NCBI GenBank assembly: GCA_937862565.1
Contig: CALMFT010000032.1
Span: 67,175 to 128,201 of the forward strand
Origin: an uncultured bacterium
GTDB lineage: Bacteria > Patescibacteriota > Gracilibacteria > Absconditabacterales > Absconditicoccaceae
Direction: 5' to 3'
Length of the DNA stretch: 61,027 nt
Every line of letters starts with the position of its first letter. The stretch's first letter is position 1. The translations under genes and the position numbers were made by a program. Of the stretch, positions 54,297-61,027 are shown one piece after another. A model generated the notes under the pieces. The model saw only the letters and a list, made by a program, of their open reading frames with translations, was not told the origin of the DNA and did not search any database.

Positions 54297-55106
54297 ATGA
54301 AAAATACGCTCATCGCTTGTCTCATAAGCATTATAGTATGTGTAGGAATCATTTTTGGATTACATTTTAGCGGGATTATCACTCTAAATCTTCCTTTTAG
54401 TACTACAATCAATGAACCAAGCGAAACGAGTGGATTTTTAGATAATACAAATGTTGAACAAACTACAGGATATCTTATTACAACTGGGATTATCAATGAT
54501 TTGCCAGCGGAAGAAGAAGTAGTTATTAAAGATCCTACTATAAGCTATCCGTACGATGGTAGTACTGCAGTTACAGGAGAATTTACATTTTTAGGAAATC
54601 AAGTAAGCGGTAATGCGGTCTATACTTACAGAGTAAAACAAGGTGGACTTAGGGGTGGCGTGGAATCAAGATGGAGAGCATATGCACAGACATATAGTAT
54701 CAACTCTACTAAAATACACTATACAGATGAATCATGAACTCTTATCACTACTAGCCAACAACTAAAACCTAGCCAAGTAGTTTTCGTGGAAACATCAGGC
54801 TATACAAACTCAACTTCAACAGGGACAGTATCATACGAACCAGCAGAAACAAATTTTTCAGCTACTTTTGCAAATCTCGCATCAAGTTGCCAAGAATATT
54901 ATAACTTCTTCCAATGTGCAGTAAAACTAGATAAAAGCAGCGATAAATCTTTGGTATCTACTCAACTACTCTCCTTTATAGATGTACTTGGTTCACTCTC
55001 TCCAAATGCACAAAATACAAAATGTACTGCCATGATCTATGATGCAAAAGCAAGTATAGTAGGAGATACTACAGTAAGTAAAGAATGTCTAGATTTATTG
55101 AAATAG
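54297..55106 (+). CDS. Exported hypothetical protein
   Basis: A 269-residue protein with one N-terminal helix (IACLISIIVCVGIIFGLHFSG) that is a signal anchor. An acidic linker leads to a beta-rich domain (SYPYDGSTAVTGEFTFLGNQ, RVKQGGLRGGVESRW) and a C-terminal helical part with four Cys (SSCQEYYNFFQC, NTKCTAM). One TGA is read as Gly. No family is recognised. It follows pheT by 131 bases, which hold an ATAATCTGA motif and no clear terminator. Confidence 0.7.
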
Positions 55107-55124
55107 TATTTCAAATTGAGCTAT

Positions 55125-55177
55125 AAAAAAGTATTAACCAAAGTATTAACCATGATGGAGGTTAATACTTTTTTTTA
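55125..55177. terminator. Bidirectional terminator
   Basis: AAAAAAGTATTAACC, a loop that includes a second GTATTAACC, then GGTTAATACTTTTTTTT. It is shared by the two convergent genes on either side. Confidence 0.75.
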
Positions 55178-55206
55178 TTATACAATAATGAGGTGAATTA
55201 TTTTTT

Positions 55207-56238
55207 TTATTTAAAACTTGATATAAGATAATAGTAATTATTACAATCTGAAGCATAAAATGCATTTTTTTTTAAAATCACGAAATAACCATTTTTTAGT
55301 TGCACTGGAAAGATAATTTTCCCACCATAATAATTTTCAAATTTTCCTGACCCATCAATATATCATATATCTAAGTATTCTAGGTCTAGTTCTGATATAA
55401 ATATTTCTATGAGTTTAATAGAATCATTATTATAATTAAAATTCAATCGTTTTGGCAAGTTCCACAATTTTGGAGACAAGTCTTTAAGGGGTGTAAATAA
55501 TTCTTTTAAATACAATGTAGCTTCTTCTTCTGTTTCTGCAGTTTTTACTTTTATTCATTGTTTTTTAAATATATTTTTAATATTTCTATCACCTTTTACA
55601 TAGGTATTTAAGTGGATATTTCATTTTTTATCAGTAACCTTTAAATTGATAAGCTTTTTCTTAGCAATACTATCTGTTGATATAATTTTTGGTATTTCTC
55701 AATAACTTTCTATGTTTTTATAACTACCACCATATACTTCATAAATCTCTAATGTATTATCAAAATAGACTCCACCTTTATACACAGGGGTTTCTATCTT
55801 TTCTTTGTTTGTGAATAGAGAACTAATGCTATTAATTTTTTTATTAGTTTCCTTATTGTTCTGAGTAACTTCTACTGATAATATATCACCTATTTCAGTC
55901 TTCATCTTTTCTTGATTTTCATAATTTATATATGTATTTTTGGTATCATGAAATATTTCTTTAGTAAGTGTGGAAATAAGATCATGATATAAATTTAGTG
56001 AATTAAACTGTGTTTCTTCTTCAAAAAGGTTTTTGTATATTTGATCACCTCCCAGCTTTGTAGAAAATAGGTTTATTATTTTTTGTTTTTGAATATCAGA
56101 AAAATCGTAGTGCGATAATATTGCTTCTACCTCATCCAGAGTATACTGTCTATCTTCAGCTTTGTAATTTACTTTTTGAGACTTTCGATCGATCTCTTCT
56201 TGATTGGATAATAAAGATTTTATTTTCTGAAGTGCCAT
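55207..56238 (-). CDS. Hypothetical cytoplasmic protein
   Basis: A 343-residue protein beginning MALQKIKSLLSNQEEIDRKS. The N-terminal 140 residues are charged and helical; the C-terminal 170 are mixed alpha/beta and end with a Tyr-rich segment (NGYFVILKKNAFYASDCNNY). Two TGA codons are Gly. No signal peptide or membrane helix is visible. It lies downstream of ftsK in the same direction, 150 bases away. No family is recognised. Confidence 0.65.
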
Positions 56239-56388
56239 GATAAGATGGGAAAATATATAGAATAACTGTAAAATATGAGATTACTCTTATATTATAATCA
56301 TAATGCTAATTTTTGTCAAATTTTTGAATATAATAAAAAATAAGAAAACATTTCTGAATCCTCAATCTTAACATAATTTATGAAAATC

Positions 56389-58638
56389 TTATATCAATAC
56401 CTCTCTCGGTCTACCACCTTCTTGCGGTCCTACAATTCCTCTTTCTTCTAAGATATCCATGATTCTTCCTGCTCTCGCAAACCCAATCTTAAGATGTCTT
56501 TGAAGGGCTGTAGTACTCGCTCTGCGAGATTTTCAGATTATCTCTATAGCCATATGTACTAAGCTTTCATCATCTGCATCACCATCTCCACCAAAGCTTC
56601 CCATCATTCCTCCCCCGCCACCAATAGTGATATGAGATTCTATAAGTTTAACGAGTTCTTCATCGTAGATATCATCTTCACTCAGACCTTTCATATACTT
56701 CGTTTTGATATGAGCAACGACCTCTTCGATCTCTGGAGTATCTACAAATGGAGCTTGAATTCTGATTGGGTAACGAGAAGTGGGATCCACATAGAGCATA
56801 TCTCCTCTACCAATCAAGTCTTCAGCTCATTTCATATCTAAAATAGTTCTACTATCAATCTGGCTTACTACACCAAATGAAATTCTTGTAGGCATGTTGG
56901 CTTTGATAAGGCCAGTAATTACGTTTACCGATGGTCTTTGTGTGGCTACAATAAGATGCATACCCACAGCACGAGCCTTTTGTGCGATTCTGGTAATGCA
57001 TAATTCCACATCTTTCTTTTTACCTGACATCATAAGATCAGCAAGTTCATCAATCACAATAACAATTCTATGCATTTTCTGATATACGATTTGTTGGTCC
57101 ATTGGTAGATGTTCTACCTTAGCATTATATTCATCAAGATTTTTGACTCTGAGTTGTTTGAGCATTCCGTATCTTGTATCCATCTCTACAGTAGCCCGTT
57201 TTAGTGCACGAAGTGCCTTTTCAGGATCTGTAATAATCGGACAGAGTAGATACGGCAAGCCTGAATAGAGTTCCATTTCTACCTGCTTAGGATCTATCAT
57301 AATAAATCTGAGTTCATTGGGAGTATTCTGGAACATCAAGGAGAGAATGAAATCGTTTACTCCTACAGATTTACCTTGCCCAGTGGCACCCGCAATCAAA
57401 AGATGAGGCATTTGATCGAGGGATTTTATTACTAGCTTTCCATCAATACCCTTACCAAGCGATAAGTTCGTCAGATTATTATTCATATTTTCTACAAAGT
57501 CACTTGATCCCAATACTTCAGAAAGCCTTACCATACTTGGTTTAGGATTGGAAATTTCTATACCTACATATTCAGTACCCACGATCGGAGCTAATATTCT
57601 CAATGTCTTAGATTTGAGCGCACCCATAAGATCATTTTTCAATCTTTCAATCTCGCTATATTTTACTCCTGATTGAGGTTGAAGTTTGATTTGTACTACA
57701 GACGGTCAAATATTGAAACCAGCAATCTCTACCATAATTCCAAATTCTGCTAACTTCGCTTTAATAACTTCTGCCTTGGTAGCAATATACATTTCATCAA
57801 TTACTTGTTTTGTACTTTCAGGCATTTGTAAAAGTTTTACTGGGAAACTTGGTTTATCTTTAGGAAAAGTAATAATTGGTTTTGCTACTTGAATTTCTGG
57901 CAATGCGTCACTTCCTCCATTTCAAGAAAGTCTATCAAGTAATTTTGCTTTGAGTACTGATTTGAGTGTGAGAGATTCTGTGGGAGTTTTTGTAGCAGCA
58001 TTTGCGATATTTTTATAAGTATCTGTATTGATCTGGACTTTATTTGAACTAGTTTTATTATTAATAATCTGATGTTCTTTAGCTTCAGGCCTTTCTGGAA
58101 CCTTAAAGTCTACTTTGGGAAAACTAGGTAACTCAATATTGGTAGACATCAAAATTCGCACTATTGTGGCTATGAGTCAGATAATGATAATTCCTTGTAT
58201 AATGATAATATTTGTTGCAAATAATACTTTACCTATCTCTAATAAGGGCGCAGAGATATATCCTCAATATTCTGAATATTTTAAAGTATTATCACTTAGT
58301 AGACCAAAATTTACAATACCAGAGACAAACACACTCAGTAAGAGGAACTGCTTTGCTCATTGGGAAATCAACCATGGTCTGTAGAAGCTTAGTATACCAT
58401 ACAACAAAGCACACACAGCAATGAAAAGCATACCCTGCAATCCATAGATATAGGAACCAAGCAACTGCAATGTCGTGAAAAGTGGACTTGTTTCTGCAAA
58501 GAAATAGCAGGCAATATATATAATTCCAAAAATAATCAGAGGCAATCCAGTGTTATATTTTGTAAATTGGACTGATTTTCTGCTTCTCGATCTTTTGACT
58601 GATTTTTGTCTAGAATAGGATGGTTTTTTTGGCATCAC
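56389..58638 (-). CDS. ftsK: FtsK/SpoIIIE DNA translocase
   Basis: A 749-residue motor that moves chromosome ends through the closing septum. About four N-terminal membrane helices (residues 28-160) are followed by a linker of about 150 residues, shorter than in E. coli. The RecA-like motor has the Walker [13 protein letters not shown], where Gln replaces the usual Ser or Thr, the Walker [14 protein letters not shown], and the [18 protein letters not shown] sensor. The C-terminal gamma winged helix ([20 protein letters not shown]) is present, so sequence-guided translocation is likely. Seven or more TGA codons encode Gly. Confidence 0.95.
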
Positions 58639-58820
58639 GGAAGTTTATTCGATCAAATAGGAACTGCTTATGATAAGTAACTCCATATAGTAATTATGTT
58701 TATCAAACACTCAAAAGGATTGTAAGATATACGATAATTTTAAATAAAAGTAATTGACTTATTCAAAAAAATATATAATAATAGCCCACAATTATTCTCA
58801 CCTTATTTATTAATCTATTC

Positions 58821-59321
58821 ATGAAATCAAACCCAGAACAAACATATAAATTTCTAGAACAACGCAAACTCGAACCTATTCCTTTAAAGTGTGATTTGAG
58901 TGATAATATTGCTAAGATATTTGTTCCACTCAACAAGGATATTCTAAAAGATTTAATCAAACAAACAAACTTGGAAGAAAAACCTGATCTGTGTGTTATT
59001 TCAAAAGCAAGAATCAGTAAGTTTCAGGATGAAGTGTATTTTTTCTGCACTCCTACTACTAGCTATAGATTTTATACTTTAGAAGATGAAAAGTTAAAGA
59101 TTGTAAAAAATCGTTCTATGCAAGAAGATGGAACGCTCGGTAAATCTGAACATATTAAAATGAACACACTAACTCAAAGCTTTTTGACTAAGGTAGCAAA
59201 AGATGGTTGGAAAAGATTCTACCCTCTTACAAAAAATAAAACAAACAAAAAAGCTCATATAGATACGTACAACGGAGAACGAGCAAGTGATGAATCATCA
59301 CCAATACCATGAAATATGTAA
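58821..59321 (+). CDS. Hypothetical small cytoplasmic protein
   Basis: A 166-residue protein starting MKSNPEQTYKFLEQRKLEPI. It is mixed alpha/beta with a Lys/Asn-rich C-terminal tail. One TGA codon three residues from the end is read as Gly before TAA. A TTGACT/TATAAT pair with a short 14-base spacer lies at 58754-58779. It converges on sufC and ends 14 bases from its stop. No family is recognised. Confidence 0.6.
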
Positions 59322-59335
59322 TAAATTTTGAGAAA

Positions 59336-60154
59336 TTATTCTGTAGTTTTTTCTCCAAATCACTCTTGTTGGATTTTCTTGGCAAGTTCTACTCCTCCAT
59401 GTCAGATTATTTTCCCTGCCTCCAAAAGATAGACATGATCTACAGCAATATAATCAAGAATTTGGAAATAATGAGTAATAATAATCAGACTATTATCTGG
59501 AGAATTGTAGTTTGCTAACAGCATAGCTACGTTACGGAAAGCATCAACATCCAGTCAGCTATCTACTTCATCCAAGAAAATATATCTTGGTTTAAGCAAA
59601 CTGAGTTGAAGAATTTCAATCTTTCTACGCTCTCCTCAACTAAATCCTACATTCACATCTCTTCGTAAAAATTCTCTATCAATTCACAATTCAAGCAGCA
59701 GTGGTTCTACGATTTTTTTGAAAGAAAGAAATGTTTCCGTTACTCACCATTTAGAATTATAGATCGTTCTCAAAAATTCGAATAACTTTACTCCTTTGAT
59801 TTCTGGAATATTTTGGAAGGCAACAAAAATTCCGAGTTTACTTCTCAAATCAGTATTGAGTTGTAAAAGGTCAATCATGTCCATGTTTGTGATTTTTTCT
59901 TTGAGAGTTTTTTGAGTATTTTTATCGAGTCAATCAGAAACTATAGATGATTCATTCACAAGGAATATTCAACCATCATTGTCTGTACTACATTCGTATT
60001 TGGGGTGACCCATTACAGTCATAGCTAAACTAGATTTTCATGATCCATTTTTACCCACGATACAATAATTTTTTCCTGCTTCAAATTCCATATTGAGCAT
60101 ATCCAAAACTTTTTTTCATTCTACTTCTACTGAAAGATTTTTTATTTGTAACAT
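59336..60154 (-). CDS. sufC: Fe-S assembly ATPase SufC
   Basis: A 272-residue ABC-type ATPase that powers the SufBCD scaffold for iron-sulfur clusters. Walker A is YCIVGKNGSGKSSLAMTVMG, the signature FSGGERRKIEILQL, Walker B YIFLDEVDSGLD, and the D-loop/His switch LIIITHYFQILDYI. The conserved SGGERRKxE and DEVDSGLD features distinguish SufC from other ABC ATPases. TGA encodes glycines including one in the signature segment (VGFSGGE). sufB and sufD are not in the window; they may lie beyond the left-hand genes or elsewhere. Confidence 0.94.
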
Positions 60155-60198
60155 TTATTTATATATTTTAAATTGATAAAATTGAGCATTAATTACTT

Positions 60199-60642
60199 TT
60201 ACAAATTGATAAGAATTCTATCAGTCTGGAACAAATATACTTTAATATTCCCATTTAGATTATTTTTCTTTTTGAGAATTGAAAAGATCTGTTTTACATC
60301 AGCAATTCCCTCTGTATTGGGAAGAATTATTCATCCAATTTCCGCATCCGTTTGCTGTACTGCAATTCAAAATTTGGTAAAATCAATCGTATTGAGTTTT
60401 TCATAGCTATATAATTCATCAACGCTAGTGACAATATCAACTGCTACCAATTTCACATTTGTTAATTTAGAAAAAAAATTATGATGAAAAATATCAATAA
60501 TCTGACTCAAGGACTTATCAACTTCTACCATACCTTTACTAAATACCAACTTCCCCTCTTTGTCAAAAAAAGAGAAGAATACTCATTTATTTGATAAAAG
60601 TTTATATTTTCTTCAAATTTCAGTTTTGAGAAGCTCCAACAT
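60199..60642 (-). CDS. AMMECR1-like domain protein (tentative)
   Basis: A 147-residue protein. KGVFFSFFDKEGKLVFSKG resembles the start of AMMECR1 domains (KGVFVTLxKxGxLRG), VDIVTSVDEL the middle (VSVLTPPEL), and GGIILPNTEGI with IKVYLFQTDRI the end. The family's key LRGCIG motif is degenerate here. Three TGA codons encode Gly. It lies between the DivIC-like gene and sufC on the same strand. If the assignment is wrong, it is simply a hypothetical alpha/beta protein. Confidence 0.45.
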
Positions 60643-60674
60643 CTTTATTTTCAAAAAAAATATAAAAAAGAATA

Positions 60675-61027
60675 CTACTCTATCACTATTTTTTTTACTT
60701 CATTCTTATTTGGCTTCCACTCTACTCTTGACCGTAGCTGTTGTTCGATTTTTCCAGCTTGTAACTGTAGTAATGTAACTTTTTCTTCAGTATCTTGAAC
60801 GTCACTTAAGCTTTCTCTCAGTCAATATCATAAAGTAGAAGATTGATTTATATAGATAAGATATATAGTGATCAATCAAATAAGTAAAAAAGTTCTTAAG
60901 ATAGCAAAAAATCTATTCCAAATAATACCTCTTTTCTTTTTGTTAGCTTTTGGTTTTTCTTTCTTTGATATATAGGTAATGACAGTTCTTTCTTCAACTA
61001 TAATAATAAAGATAGAATATAAATATA
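60675..61027 (-). CDS. DivIC/FtsB-like septum protein (partial)
   Basis: At least 117 codons, with the start beyond the right edge of the window. A basic N-terminal stretch (SKKEKPKANKKKRGIIW) leads to a single helix (FFAILRTFLLIGLITIYLIY) and a coiled coil of about 40 residues (QDTEEKVTLLQLQAGKIEQQ). That layout is typical of FtsB/DivIC division proteins. It ends in TAG 32 bases before the next gene. The assignment rests on architecture rather than conserved residues. Confidence 0.5.

Larger units (their letters stand above)
860..60505. repeat. Dispersed 9-mer ATAATCTGA / TCAGATTAT, 40 copies
   Basis: Starts of ATAATCTGA: 2679, 2874, 11912, 17383, 19151, 19790, 21177, 23133, 26206, 31478, 32247, 35319, 36158, 37523, 39650, 40923, 42592, 52612, 53758, 58064, 60497. 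Starts of TCAGATTAT: 860, 2119, 4805, 8870, 12631, 20763, 21408, 25480, 33250, 35617, 36561, 39355, 40425, 43601, 53073, 54261, 56533, 57471, 59402. The count is 21 against 19. More than half are preceded by A (AATAATCTGA). Copies lie in every reading frame, in both gene orientations and between genes. None occurs between 43,610 and 52,611. Confidence 0.85.

Overview
The window reads sensibly only if UGA codes for glycine. Dozens of frames that stop at TGA under the standard code continue as single conserved proteins ending in TAA or TAG. TGA sits at glycines that motifs require, such as the PPK2 Walker A, the TilS PP-loop and the FAD-binding Rossmann motif. This is genetic code 25, known from Candidatus Gracilibacteria (BD1-5) and Absconditabacteria (SR1) in the Candidate Phyla Radiation. 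The DNA is AT-rich, the only release factor seen is RF1, and much of the gene content is lineage-specific. All coordinates below assume UGA = Gly; the UGA-reading tRNA-Gly is not in this window.

Layout. 1-8.2 kb: small membrane proteins, a leucine-rich-repeat-like gene behind a poly-C promoter and flanked by a duplicated serS end, then serS, a minor pilin, ruvC, thioredoxin, an AbiEi-like protein, and a polyphosphate pair (VTC-domain polymerase plus PPK2). 8.2-23.3 kb: a leftward surface block with a lipoprotein RND/HlyD adaptor, a 3,102-residue secreted SdrD-type adhesin, an FAD oxidoreductase and a GT-C-like membrane protein. 23.3-24 kb: a gene-free stretch with a candidate structured RNA and a palindrome that also occurs upstream of the adhesin. 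24-32.3 kb: rightward amidase, dus, secreted protein, DEDD exonuclease, TPR protein, PrsW-like protease, prfA and a yidD-fmt fusion. 32.3-43.8 kb: mscS, a PilX-like pilin, archaeal-type aspS, ruvX, tilS, a Nudix hydrolase, a VirB2-like protein, tRNA-Arg, a beta-propeller protein, a CAP protein and hemW. 43.8-47.8 kb: a protein with a DGR-like variable end, then topA split into two genes around an alkyltransferase-like gene. 47.8-61 kb: a DUF457 hydrolase, an ATP-grasp ligase, a WG-repeat protein, tRNA-Gln, pheT, ftsK, sufC and part of a DivIC-like gene.

The strongest unexplained signal is a 9-mer, ATAATCTGA / TCAGATTAT. I count 40 exact copies by eye, nearly equal on both strands, in genes and between them. 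Base composition predicts about 1.5 copies. It resembles the DNA uptake sequences of naturally competent bacteria, and minor pilins of a type IV pilus lie in the window. I know of no such sequence described for this lineage. Other points of interest are the split topA, the yidD-fmt fusion, the DGR-like variable region, the poly-C promoter and the candidate non-coding RNA.
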